Shown here: positions 19,161 to 28,759 of the stretch, in pieces | Layout: the number at the start of each line of letters is the position of its first letter | How positions within the stretch are numbered: position 1 is the first letter of the stretch | Assembly (NCBI GenBank): GCA_024694055.1 | Contig: JAILKC010000063.1 | Span: 1 to 60,944 of the forward strand | DNA from: Lachnospiraceae bacterium | Lineage (GTDB): Bacteria > Bacillota > Clostridia > Lachnospirales > Lachnospiraceae | DNA length: 60,944 bases | Direction: 5' to 3' | Translations under genes and position numbers: made by a program | Notes under the pieces: model-generated | Databases searched by the model: none | The model's input: the letters and a program-made list of their open reading frames with translations, nothing else | What the model was told of the DNA's origin: nothing

Positions 19161-20390
19161 ATGTATTCAAAAAAAAGAGGACTTCTAAGTGCATTAATGC
19201 TTGTAATCTTCCTGGGTTCCATAGCGAACACAGGCTTACAGGTGCGCGCCGATACCGAGAGCCTGCAGCAGAGTATCAAAGAAAAGCAGGCTGAATTGGA
19301 GACGGCTGAAAAAGAGAAAAAGCAGCTTCAAGGTAATATCTCCAATGTCAAAAAGATGGTTGCCGAGCTTGAAAAGGCCAAAGACGATCTTGAAGAATAT
19401 GTTACGGAGCTTGACGCCGATCTTACTGATATTGAAGCAAGGATTGAAGATCTTAAGCATCTTATAGCCGATAAGGAACAGGAGATAGAAGAAGCGACAG
19501 CCGATCTCAACGAAGCGGAAGAGATACAGCATGAACAGTATGAGAGCATGAAGAAACGTATCAAGTTCATGTATGAAAGAGGAGATTCGTTTTATCTTGA
19601 TATGATCTTTTCTGCAGGATCATTCGCGGAGATGTTAAACAAAGCGGATTATGCCGAGATGCTGTCGGAATATGACACGCGTAAGCTTGAAGAATACAAG
19701 GAAACCTGTGAATACATAGCAGCCTGTAAGGCTGACCTTGAGGCAGATATGGAAGTACTCGAGGAAGCCAAGGCTCAGGTAGATGCCGAACAGGAGAATC
19801 TCAAGGAACTCATTGATGAGAAGAACGATCAGATAAGTGCCACCGTGTATGATATCAACAACAAAGAGGCAGCGATCAAAGAACTTGAGGCAGATTTGGC
19901 GGCACAAACTGCAGCGATCCAGAGCATAGAGCAGGCTATAGCAGAAGAGAGAAGAAAGCTTGCAGAAGAGAGCGGCAGGGTCCTTACATATGATGGCGGT
20001 ATGTTCAAGTGGCCGGCGCCGTCATATACGAGAATATCGGATGATTACGGTAATCGTATCCATCCCATCCTGGGTGTGCAGCAGTTCCATAACGGTGTGG
20101 ATATGGCAGCACCTTCCGGTTCTCCGATACTTGCGGCGTATGACGGAGAAGTCGTGGCGGCGGATTATAATGCCTCCATGGGCAATTATGTCATGATAGA
20201 TCACGGAGACAGCCTATATACGATATATATGCATGCATCGGCGCTGTATGTCTCAAAAGGGGATATTGTCGGTAAGGGTCAGAAGATAGCGGCTGTAGGT
20301 TCGACGGGCCGTTCTACGGGTAATCATCTGCATTTTTCAGTTCGTAAGGATGGTTCGTATGTAAGTCCGTGGAATTATCTGTCCAACTAG
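19161..20390 (+). CDS. Coiled-coil M23 peptidase (EnvC-like murein hydrolase)
   Basis: Signal-like N-term, long coiled coil, M23 'FHNGVDMAAPSGSPILAAYDGEVV...GNHLHFSVRKDG'. Confidence 0.92.
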   Translation: MYSKKRGLLSALMLVIFLGSIANTGLQVRADTESLQQSIKEKQAELETAEKEKKQLQGNISNVKKMVAELEKAKDDLEEYVTELDADLTDIEARIEDLKHLIADKEQEIEEATADLNEAEEIQHEQYESMKKRIKFMYERGDSFYLDMIFSAGSFAEMLNKADYAEMLSEYDTRKLEEYKETCEYIAACKADLEADMEVLEEAKAQVDAEQENLKELIDEKNDQISATVYDINNKEAAIKELEADLAAQTAAIQSIEQAIAEERRKLAEESGRVLTYDGGMFKWPAPSYTRISDDYGNRIHPILGVQQFHNGVDMAAPSGSPILAAYDGEVVAADYNASMGNYVMIDHGDSLYTIYMHASALYVSKGDIVGKGQKIAAVGSTGRSTGNHLHFSVRKDGSYVSPWNYLSN

Positions 20391-20429
20391 TTTGACAAAA
20401 TATTATATATAACTGCGGAGTTTTTCATA

Positions 20430-21680
20430 ATGGAAGAGAATAATAACAATAAAAAGAGCGGGTTTATGACCGGACTGATACTGGGCTTTGTTCTTGCTGC
20501 AGGTGTGGTTGTCATTCTGCTCATTCTGTGGAGAGGCGCTTATAAGAGGCTTCTTAGTAATGGAGCAACGGTCAATGGTTCATATGGTTTCACCGGTGAG
20601 CTTGTCAATGACAAGATGGTAAGCAAACTCAGAACTTTGGAGTATTTGGTAGACAAATACTATCTTAATGAATACACCGTCGAAGACATGAGAGAGGGCG
20701 TATACGAAGGACTGATAGATTCGCTCGGAGACAGATACGGCGAGTACTATACCAAGGAAGAACTCAAGGAAGCCAAGGAAAAATCCAGCGGTACCTTCGG
20801 CGGTATCGGAGCATATATAGGATATGATCAGAACAATAACTGCTGTGTAATAGCAGGTACATTTACTGATTCTCCGGCGGAGAAGGCAGGTCTCAGAGAA
20901 GGAGATCTGATATATATGGTAGATGGCGAGGATGTAAGCGCCATGGATACCAATGAGGTGGTTAGCCGTGTCAGGGGACCTGAAGGTTCGACGGTTCATA
21001 TGTCGCTTGTCAGACAGGGATCCGATGATCTTATCGAAGTTGATATCGTCAGGGAGCAGATAGAGAGTGACACCGTATACTCTGAGATGTTGGAGGATAA
21101 TATAGGGTATATCCAGATAGAAGAATTTGACACGGTGACTTTTGAACAATTCGTGGATGCGCTTGCTGTATTAAAAGGTCAGGGTGCAAAGGGTATCATA
21201 ATAGATGTGAGAAGTAATCCCGGCGGTAATCTGGATACAGCCTGTGATATAGCAAGATATATCATACCTGAAGGTATCATATGTTACACGGTGGACAAAT
21301 ATGATAACAGAATAGACTATACATCCGATGGAGAGCATGAGTTGGAACTGCCTTTGGTCATGCTTGTGAACGGATATTCTGCAAGTGCGTCGGAGATACT
21401 TACGGGAGCGGCCAAAGATCATGGCAAGGCAAGAGTTGTGGGATCGACCACATACGGAAAGGGAATAGTACAGACTATAGTTCCCATAGATGATGGTTCT
21501 GCCGTAAAGCTGACGACATGTGCATATTATACTCCCAGCGGAGTGTGCATACACGGCACCGGTATAGAACCGGATGTAGCGGTGGATTTCAACAGCGATG
21601 AATACTACAATGAAGGCAAAGACAACCAGCTTGATGCGGCCGTTGAAGAGATGCATAAATTGTGGGAAGAAACCAAGTAG
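20430..21680 (+). CDS. S41 family C-terminal processing peptidase (CtpA/CtpB-like)
   Basis: TM anchor, PDZ 'GLREGDLIYMVDGEDVS', S41 'GYSASASEILTGAAKDHGKARVVGSTTYGKGIVQ'. Confidence 0.93.
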   Translation: MEENNNNKKSGFMTGLILGFVLAAGVVVILLILWRGAYKRLLSNGATVNGSYGFTGELVNDKMVSKLRTLEYLVDKYYLNEYTVEDMREGVYEGLIDSLGDRYGEYYTKEELKEAKEKSSGTFGGIGAYIGYDQNNNCCVIAGTFTDSPAEKAGLREGDLIYMVDGEDVSAMDTNEVVSRVRGPEGSTVHMSLVRQGSDDLIEVDIVREQIESDTVYSEMLEDNIGYIQIEEFDTVTFEQFVDALAVLKGQGAKGIIIDVRSNPGGNLDTACDIARYIIPEGIICYTVDKYDNRIDYTSDGEHELELPLVMLVNGYSASASEILTGAAKDHGKARVVGSTTYGKGIVQTIVPIDDGSAVKLTTCAYYTPSGVCIHGTGIEPDVAVDFNSDEYYNEGKDNQLDAAVEEMHKLWEETK

Positions 21681-21757
21681 ACTTTTGGTGATTATACTTG
21701 AAAATGATCTGAAAGTCGTGTCATAATGATGCTAGGTGCAGGTTGGAGGTAGAGACT

Positions 21758-23752
21758 ATGTTCAGACTCAGACCCAATAAAGCAGGCGATAATGATAAGC
21801 TGGTTTCCTGGATTGAATCCGGGGAGGATCTTTGTGTCGTCAAAAAGAGCGACGCGAAAAAGAGTGAATTGGACTGTGTCGGAGCCGAGTTGATTTCTGA
21901 TTTCGTTGGCGGATCGACCGATGATGCTGTTATTCCGGAAGATGAGATCATAAAAGAGATCATAGCAAGGAATCGCTTAAGATATGCTTTCCAGCCTATT
22001 GTGGATGCATCCACGGGAGAGGTATTCGGTTATGAGGCATTGATGAGAGCTGATGTGGGTATCAATGTATCTCCGATGACTATCCTTGACTATGCCACGC
22101 GTAAGAAAAAGCTTTATGATATAGAGAAACTCACGATCTTTAATACCATGGAATTCTTTGAAAAAAACAAGGAATTGATGGAAGGAAAGAAGATCTTTAT
22201 CAACAGTATTCCCGGATACCAATTGAATAAGAAAGATTATGCGGAATTTCTCGAGAAATATGGTTCATATTTCAAGGATGTTGTATTGGAGATCACGGAG
22301 AATACCGAATTCAAGGATAAGGAACTGAGTGTTCTTCTGGATCGCAGCAGCAGTGCCGGATTTGAACTTGCGATTGATGACTATGGCACAGGCTATTCGA
22401 ATACGTCGAGTCTTTTAAGTTATCTTCCGACATATCTTAAGATAGACAGACTTCTGATCTCTAATATACATGAGGACAATAAGAAGCAGCATTTTGTCAA
22501 GAGTATAATAGAGTTTGCGGACAATTATGGTGTCAGAACGCTTGCAGAAGGTGTAGAGAATGCAGCCGAACTTCAGATGGTCATCGATCTTGGCGTGGAT
22601 CTGATACAGGGATTCTACACTGCCAAACCGTCATATGACATCATCACTGAGATAGATGAAGATATTAAGGCAGAGATCATAACAGCTTCCGTTAAGGGTA
22701 ACAATACGGAGCCCCGCAAGGTCTATGCGGTTAATGGAGAACCAGAGCTGCCTATCATGAGGCTTTCACTTGAGAAATATACGGGTATCCTGATAGGATC
22801 CGAGGAGTTCACTTTGGTGGGCAATACCAGATATTCGGCAGAGATGTCCATTAAGATCAAGGATGGTACAAAGTGCAGACTTACCCTTCGAGATGTGTTT
22901 GTAGAGAGTATACAGGCACTCCCGTGTATAGAACTCGGAATCGGAAGTGAAGTTACTCTGGTGCTTGAAGGTTACAGCAGATTGAATAAATACGGCATCA
23001 TGGTACCGGAGAGCAGTAAGCTCATTATAGAGGGTGACGGTAATCTTCAGATCAGATCAATGGGCGTGTCAAGTTATGCCATAGGCAATATGTGGAAGTC
23101 GAGTGTGGGAGATATCACATGGCGCGGTACGGGATCGCTGGATATTCTTGTAGAAGCCGAGGAAGGTATAGGCATAGGTGGCGGCAGGTTTGGTGATGGC
23201 TGCGGAGTTAATCTTTTGGCAGGCATAGTAAGAATTGAGCCGGCATGCGGTAAAGCGATCGCGATAGGTGCAGTTGACGGAGATCCGATGATACTCATAA
23301 GTGATTGTAAGCTCCAGCTTGATGTCAAGGTGGAGAAGGGTATAGGTATAGGATGTCTGGAAGGTACACAGAATACCAGGATCAAGAGGGCCAACCTCAA
23401 TATACTCTGTGCAGGTAATACGATCGGTGCCATCGGTACGATCGAGGAGGCAGAAGGATCCATCAGCGTAGAGAACAGCGAGATATCCATGCTTTCCAAC
23501 GGACAGCAGCTCTATCTTATTGGCGGTAAGGCCGGTGATCTTAGTATAGTGTTCCTGGATTCATTTATAGATATAAGAGGAGAAGGCAATAGTGTTCTTG
23601 CCATAGGTACCAAGGACATGAAGGCCGGCATCAATTCAAGGCAGACAGTATGTAATGTTAAGCTGGCTTCAGGTACTCCGCTTGTATATGGCGCCGCTTC
23701 CGAGAATATTACTTTCTGGGGCGGACTACAGAGAGTCAGCGTGAATGAATAG
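21758..23752 (+). CDS. EAL-domain cyclic-di-GMP phosphodiesterase with C-terminal repetitive, beta-solenoid-like region
   Basis: 'EALMRAD', 'LEITENTEF', 'AIDDYGTGYSN', 'LKIDR', 'LAEGVEN', 'IQGFYTAKP'; about 330-aa Gly/Ile-rich C-term with recurring 'AIGIG'-type repeats. Confidence 0.88.
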   Translation: MFRLRPNKAGDNDKLVSWIESGEDLCVVKKSDAKKSELDCVGAELISDFVGGSTDDAVIPEDEIIKEIIARNRLRYAFQPIVDASTGEVFGYEALMRADVGINVSPMTILDYATRKKKLYDIEKLTIFNTMEFFEKNKELMEGKKIFINSIPGYQLNKKDYAEFLEKYGSYFKDVVLEITENTEFKDKELSVLLDRSSSAGFELAIDDYGTGYSNTSSLLSYLPTYLKIDRLLISNIHEDNKKQHFVKSIIEFADNYGVRTLAEGVENAAELQMVIDLGVDLIQGFYTAKPSYDIITEIDEDIKAEIITASVKGNNTEPRKVYAVNGEPELPIMRLSLEKYTGILIGSEEFTLVGNTRYSAEMSIKIKDGTKCRLTLRDVFVESIQALPCIELGIGSEVTLVLEGYSRLNKYGIMVPESSKLIIEGDGNLQIRSMGVSSYAIGNMWKSSVGDITWRGTGSLDILVEAEEGIGIGGGRFGDGCGVNLLAGIVRIEPACGKAIAIGAVDGDPMILISDCKLQLDVKVEKGIGIGCLEGTQNTRIKRANLNILCAGNTIGAIGTIEEAEGSISVENSEISMLSNGQQLYLIGGKAGDLSIVFLDSFIDIRGEGNSVLAIGTKDMKAGINSRQTVCNVKLASGTPLVYGAASENITFWGGLQRVSVNE

Positions 23753-23755
23753 AAT

Positions 23756-26700
23756 ATGTATCAGCTTGTAGTAGTTATTCAGTATATCAGCATAATTATC
23801 CTTCTTGTAGAGAGTTGGATCGTATTTGTCAATTGGAAAGGCACCTCGCATTCTTTTCTGTTTTTGGCATGCATAGCGACTTTGATCAATAATATAGGAT
23901 ATCTGATGGAACTGAGTGCTGCTACGGAGAATGAGTATTTCCATGCAGTTTGTTTTTCTTATGTCGGAAGAGCATGGATAGTCTATTCCATCTTCAGGTT
24001 TATTACTGATTTCATAGGTATCAAGATCCCCAAATTTGCAGTGATCATAGCGGGTGCGGTCAATGTTCTGACAAGTGTTATCGTAGCCACTACAAGAAAG
24101 ACCGGTCTGTATTATTCCCATATCAGTTTCAGCATACGCAATAAATTTCCCGTTCTTAATCATGACAACGGAATATGGCATCACATCTGGAATACATGGC
24201 TTGTGATGTATGTTCTTGCTGCGACCCTTATACTCTTTTTGGCTATTCGCAAAGAGAAAAAAGAGGTTGCCAGAAAGCGTCTTAAGATGGTATTTATGGC
24301 TGTGCTCACTCAGGGTATTTTTCTGTGCGTGCAGCTGACAGGTCTGCTTCCGATCACCAAATTTTATGATGTGACAATGTTAAGTTTTCCTGTGGCAGCT
24401 GTTTTTATGCTCATAGCCATACTGCGTTACAGTCTGTTGGATTCGGGCTCGCTTGCCAAGGATTACGTTGTAGATAAGCTGTCAGAAGCCATACTGATGG
24501 TGGATGATGATAAGTCCATAAGCTATTTTAACCAACCTGCACTTTCTTTATTTCCAAGGATCAAACTCGAAGAAAAGGCAATAGTTGAGGCCCTTGGCAA
24601 TGCGGTTAAGGATGGAGAACCGATAGGGATCAACAGACGTATATACACCGTAGAGGCTAACCTTTTAAGTAATAACAAAATGGTTGCCGGGACGATTTAT
24701 TCGCTTACGGATGATACCGATCATTACCGTTACCTTGAGGAACTTGAGGAACAAAAGAAGAAGGCCGATGAGGCCAACAGAGCCAAATCATCTTTCCTTG
24801 CCAATATGTCACATGAGATACGAACACCTATCAATGCGGTACTCGGAATGGACGAGATGATACTCAGAGAGAGTGAGGAAAAGAGTATCCGATCTTATGC
24901 CAGAGATATAAAGATCGCAGGCAAGACGCTGCTTTCACTTGTCAATGATATCCTGGATTTTTCAAAGATCGAAGAAGGGAAGATGGAGATACTTCCTACA
25001 CAGTATGAGTTGTCTTCCGTGATCAATGATCTTATCAATATGATCCGATCAAAAGCGGAGAAAAAAGGGCTTAAGGTGGAACTGGACGTTGATCCGGAAG
25101 TTCCGCATATATTGTACGGAGATGAGATAAGAATAAAACAGGTTATCACCAATCTGTTGACTAATGCAGTCAAATACACTCATCAGGGAAAGGTGACATT
25201 ACAGTTTGGGTTTAATAAGCTGTCTGAGAAGCAGATCCTTTTATCAGTGAAAGTATCCGATACGGGTATAGGAATAAAAGAAGAGGACATGGAGAAACTG
25301 TTCTCTCCTTTTTCAAGGATTGATGAGAAGAAAAACCGGTCGGTTGAGGGAACCGGTTTGGGTATGAGCATTGTCAGACAGTTACTTGATCTGATGGATA
25401 GTAAACTCGAAGTTAAGAGTGTATACGGAGAGGGCTCCGAGTTTTCGTTTGAGATAAAGCAGGATGTGATCCGGTGGGATCCGATGGGTGATATGACGGC
25501 ACGATTTACGACTGAAGAGGTTGAGACCGATGCCTATCAGGAACTTTTCCATGCACCGGATGCACATATTCTTGTAGTAGATGACACAGAGGTCAATCTT
25601 ACCGTATTCCAGAATTTGTTAAAAAAGACGGAAGCGGATATAGATGTGGCTATTTCCGGCAGAACGGCGCTGGCAATGGCAGCTGCCAAGCAGTATGATG
25701 TGATATTTATCGATCATATGATGCCGGATATGGATGGAATAGAGACACTTAACAGGCTGAAGGAAAACAGTGAGTATCAGGCTGTATATATCGCACTTAC
25801 CGCCAATGCCGTATCGGGTGCAAGAGAGATGTATCTGGAAGCCGGATTTGCGGATTATATGTCCAAGCCCATAGACGGCAGTAAGTTGGAGAAGATGGTA
25901 AGGAAGTATATTCCAAAAGATAAGATACTTTCTGTTTCAGTGTCTTCCCCCAAAACCAATAATGCTGCCTTGTTATCTGCCGGTGAGAATAAGATACTTG
26001 TTGTGGATGATGATGAGGTTATTTGTGCTGCGGCCAATCAGATATTGGGCGCTGACTTTAACGTTATAAGTTGCAATGACGGTAAGAGTGCACTGAGCGT
26101 AGCCAGAAAGGAACATCCGGAACTTATACTGCTTGATATTAACCTGGGAGGGGTTACCGGATTTGAAGTTCTTCAGATGCTTAAGGAAGATACGACGGTT
26201 CGTGACATACCTGTTATGTTCATAACGGCAGATGAAGACAGAGAAAAAGAAAGCCTCGGACTTAAGAACGGTGCCCTTGATTTTATCAGAAAACCCTTTA
26301 TTCCGGAAGTCCTTCTGCAGAGAAGCAAACGTATCATAAGTTTGTACAGATTCCAGAATGATCTTAAGGGTGAAGTCAGAAAGCAGTCAAGAAGAGCCGA
26401 GAGACTTACCAAAGAGATGATGGTGGCTTTGTCACACACCGTTGATGCCAAAGATCACTATACGAAGGGTCATTCTGAGAGAGTAGCAACATATGCAGCC
26501 GAGATAGGCAGACGTATGGGTAAGAGTCCGGATGAACAGGTTAAGCTTTATGAGATAGGGCTGTTGCATGATATAGGCAAGATCGGTATTCCGGAGGAGA
26601 TCATAAATAAGACATCGAGACTTACGGATGAGGAATTTGCCAAGATCAAAGAACATACGGTGATCGGAAATAATATATTAAGAGATATTACTGATATGCC

Positions 26701-27664
26701 GGAACTGTGTTTCGGATCCAGATCACATCATGAGAGATACGACGGCAGTGGTTATCCGGATGGACTTAAGGGGGATGCTATCCCTGAGATCGCAAGGATC
26801 ATATGTATTGCGGATTGTTATGATGCCATGACAAGTACGCGTACATATTCAGAACCCAAACCTCAGCAGAAAGTAAGAGATGAGATCGTAAGATGCAGTG
26901 GCTCGCAGTTCGATCCTGTTATTGCGCAGATCATGCTTGCAATGATTGATGAAGATACCGAGTACAGGATGAATGAACGTGGCTCTGACAAGAGCATCTG
27001 GAAGGGTTATGCACAGTTCTGGGAGACGGACCTAGTAAGGAATGAGACTGTGTCATCTGATGAAGGAAAAGAGGATGAAGCAGTTCCGGATTGGCTTAAT
27101 GAAGTACCTGAATTGGATATCGGCAGCGGAATAGCCAATTGTGGTTCCGGCGAAAGTTTCCTGTCTGTTCTTAAAGTGTTCCATCAGACAGCAGAACAAA
27201 AAGCGGCTGAGATCAGGCAGCTTTATGACGAAGGTGATATAGAGAATTACACCATAAAAGTACATGCACTTAAGAGTTCGGCTCGTATTATAGGAGCAGC
27301 TGATCTGTCGGATAAGGCCAAGCAGCTTGAGGCAGCAGGCAAATCAGGCGACTTGGATTATATTCATACCAATACGGCACAACTCTTAGAGGACTATATA
27401 GAACTTGATTCCAGGCTTAAAGCGTTGGATACTGATGACAAGGATCTGGAAGAATTGTCCGAAGCCATGCGAAAAGAAGCATTTCAGACGATAGGGGAGA
27501 TAGCAGACAGTATGGATTTTGGCATGATGGAGCAGGTTCTTAACGATGTAAAGGGATACAGATTATCTGAAGAAGATAGAGGTAATGTTAAGAAGATCGA
27601 AGAGATGCTCATGCAACTTGATTGGGATGGCATAATTGAAGTTGTGAAAGGAGTAACGCAATGA
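23756..27664 (+). CDS. Giant hybrid histidine kinase: 7TM - PAS-like - HisKA - HATPase - REC - REC - HD-GYP - Hpt
   Basis: 'FLANMSHEIRTPINAVLGMDEM'; 'GTGLGMSIVRQLLDLM'; RECs 'ILVVDDTEVN' and 'ILVVDDDEVI'; 'LLHDIGKIGIPEEI...HHERYDGSGYP'; 'VHALKSSARIIGA'. Confidence 0.93.
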   Translation: MYQLVVVIQYISIIILLVESWIVFVNWKGTSHSFLFLACIATLINNIGYLMELSAATENEYFHAVCFSYVGRAWIVYSIFRFITDFIGIKIPKFAVIIAGAVNVLTSVIVATTRKTGLYYSHISFSIRNKFPVLNHDNGIWHHIWNTWLVMYVLAATLILFLAIRKEKKEVARKRLKMVFMAVLTQGIFLCVQLTGLLPITKFYDVTMLSFPVAAVFMLIAILRYSLLDSGSLAKDYVVDKLSEAILMVDDDKSISYFNQPALSLFPRIKLEEKAIVEALGNAVKDGEPIGINRRIYTVEANLLSNNKMVAGTIYSLTDDTDHYRYLEELEEQKKKADEANRAKSSFLANMSHEIRTPINAVLGMDEMILRESEEKSIRSYARDIKIAGKTLLSLVNDILDFSKIEEGKMEILPTQYELSSVINDLINMIRSKAEKKGLKVELDVDPEVPHILYGDEIRIKQVITNLLTNAVKYTHQGKVTLQFGFNKLSEKQILLSVKVSDTGIGIKEEDMEKLFSPFSRIDEKKNRSVEGTGLGMSIVRQLLDLMDSKLEVKSVYGEGSEFSFEIKQDVIRWDPMGDMTARFTTEEVETDAYQELFHAPDAHILVVDDTEVNLTVFQNLLKKTEADIDVAISGRTALAMAAAKQYDVIFIDHMMPDMDGIETLNRLKENSEYQAVYIALTANAVSGAREMYLEAGFADYMSKPIDGSKLEKMVRKYIPKDKILSVSVSSPKTNNAALLSAGENKILVVDDDEVICAAANQILGADFNVISCNDGKSALSVARKEHPELILLDINLGGVTGFEVLQMLKEDTTVRDIPVMFITADEDREKESLGLKNGALDFIRKPFIPEVLLQRSKRIISLYRFQNDLKGEVRKQSRRAERLTKEMMVALSHTVDAKDHYTKGHSERVATYAAEIGRRMGKSPDEQVKLYEIGLLHDIGKIGIPEEIINKTSRLTDEEFAKIKEHTVIGNNILRDITDMPELCFGSRSHHERYDGSGYPDGLKGDAIPEIARIICIADCYDAMTSTRTYSEPKPQQKVRDEIVRCSGSQFDPVIAQIMLAMIDEDTEYRMNERGSDKSIWKGYAQFWETDLVRNETVSSDEGKEDEAVPDWLNEVPELDIGSGIANCGSGESFLSVLKVFHQTAEQKAAEIRQLYDEGDIENYTIKVHALKSSARIIGAADLSDKAKQLEAAGKSGDLDYIHTNTAQLLEDYIELDSRLKALDTDDKDLEELSEAMRKEAFQTIGEIADSMDFGMMEQVLNDVKGYRLSEEDRGNVKKIEEMLMQLDWDGIIEVVKGVTQ

Positions 27665-28425
27665 GTTATCAGGATATAGACGGAGGGAAGGTACTTGTAG
27701 TAAGTGCCACGGACAGTTTTTTGGCGAAGAGTCTTGTGTCCAAGCTTGAGACCAATGGAATCGCTTCCGCTTTTTCCCACGGTGATATTAAAGATCTGGA
27801 TAAATACAGAAATGAGATCGAACTTATAGTTCTGTTCTTGAGTGAGGACATGGAGGAAATGGTGGATACACTTGTGTATCTTAAGGACTTTGCAAGTGAT
27901 GCCGATCGCAAATTCATTCTTATAGGAGATTCTGCTGAGCATGATATTGCGACCAAGACCATTTCCGCAACGTTGATTTTGGATTGGTTTAAGCGTCCCC
28001 TTGTTATGGATGATCTTTTAAAGTGCATTAACAGATATATGGAGGAGAACACGGGTGAGAACAGGAAAAAGACTGTGCTCATAGTTGATGATGACATTAC
28101 ATACATGCGCACCGTATATGAATGGCTTAAGGATGATTATCATGTCGGCATGGCTTCGAGCGGAGTGCAGGCCATAAGCTACCTTGCAAGGAACAAAGCG
28201 GATCTGGTGCTTTTGGATTATGAAATGCCGATCGCAAACGGGCCCCAGGTTCTGCAGATGCTTAAGAGTGATTCAGAGACAGGTCATATTCCGGTAATGT
28301 TTTTGACAGGGCACAGTGATAAGGAAAGTGTGCTTTCCGTTGTCGGCCTGAATCCGGCAGATTATCTGCTTAAGACCATAGACAAGGCCAATCTGCTGAA
28401 GAAACTGAAGGATTTCTTCGGCTGA
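27661..28425 (+). CDS. Response regulator with degenerate N-terminal REC and canonical C-terminal REC
   Basis: C-term 'VLIVDDDITYMRTVYEWL...LVLLDYEMPIANGPQVL...VMFLTGHSD'; N-term 'VLVVSATDSFLAKSL' lacks acidic pocket; 4-bp overlap with upstream kinase. Confidence 0.85.
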   Translation: MSYQDIDGGKVLVVSATDSFLAKSLVSKLETNGIASAFSHGDIKDLDKYRNEIELIVLFLSEDMEEMVDTLVYLKDFASDADRKFILIGDSAEHDIATKTISATLILDWFKRPLVMDDLLKCINRYMEENTGENRKKTVLIVDDDITYMRTVYEWLKDDYHVGMASSGVQAISYLARNKADLVLLDYEMPIANGPQVLQMLKSDSETGHIPVMFLTGHSDKESVLSVVGLNPADYLLKTIDKANLLKKLKDFFG

Positions 28426-28430
28426 TGTGG

Positions 28431-28459
28431 TTGCATTTTGTTGGTAGAAGTGTTAATCT
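28431..28459 (+). promoter_or_regulatory. Candidate promoter of the ABC-F leader
   Basis: TTGCAT-N17-TAATCT. Confidence 0.5.
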
Positions 28460-28656
28460 ATGAGAAATCAAAGAAAGGCACACATATAGTGTGTGGGTGA
28501 GGAAATGAAGATAAGATAATCAGATTTGGTGAACGCGGACTTAGAATTGTGGCCTGAAAGGGTCTGTTTGTGTATGCCGAATTGGATTATCGTATTCATT
28601 TTGAAGTCGCCTGTTAAGGATGCTTTTCGGCATATCGTGTCTTCATTTGTACGTGT

Positions 28657-28688
28657 AATCTGCTTTCGGTATGAAGCAGATTTTTTTA
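28657..28688 (+). terminator. Intrinsic terminator in the ABC-F 5' leader (attenuator-like)
   Basis: AATCTGCTT-N8-AAGCAGATT perfect 9-bp stem then TTTTT, about 70 nt before the ABC-F start. Confidence 0.8.
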
Positions 28689-28759
28689 TTGGAAATTTGA
28701 TTCCATAAAAATGCTTTACAGGTATGCGCACATACAATAACGGAGATGAGGTGATGTAT

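Noticed and set aside
28460-28489. Mini-ORF MRNQRKAHI* in the ABC-F leader
   Set aside because: Its ATG falls directly after the proposed -10, upstream of or at the likely transcription start, so probably not on the transcript.
28526-28708. 60-aa ORF spanning the ABC-F leader, considered as a real gene
   Set aside because: TTG start without SD and runs through the terminator; kept only as a possible leader reading frame in the attenuator finding.
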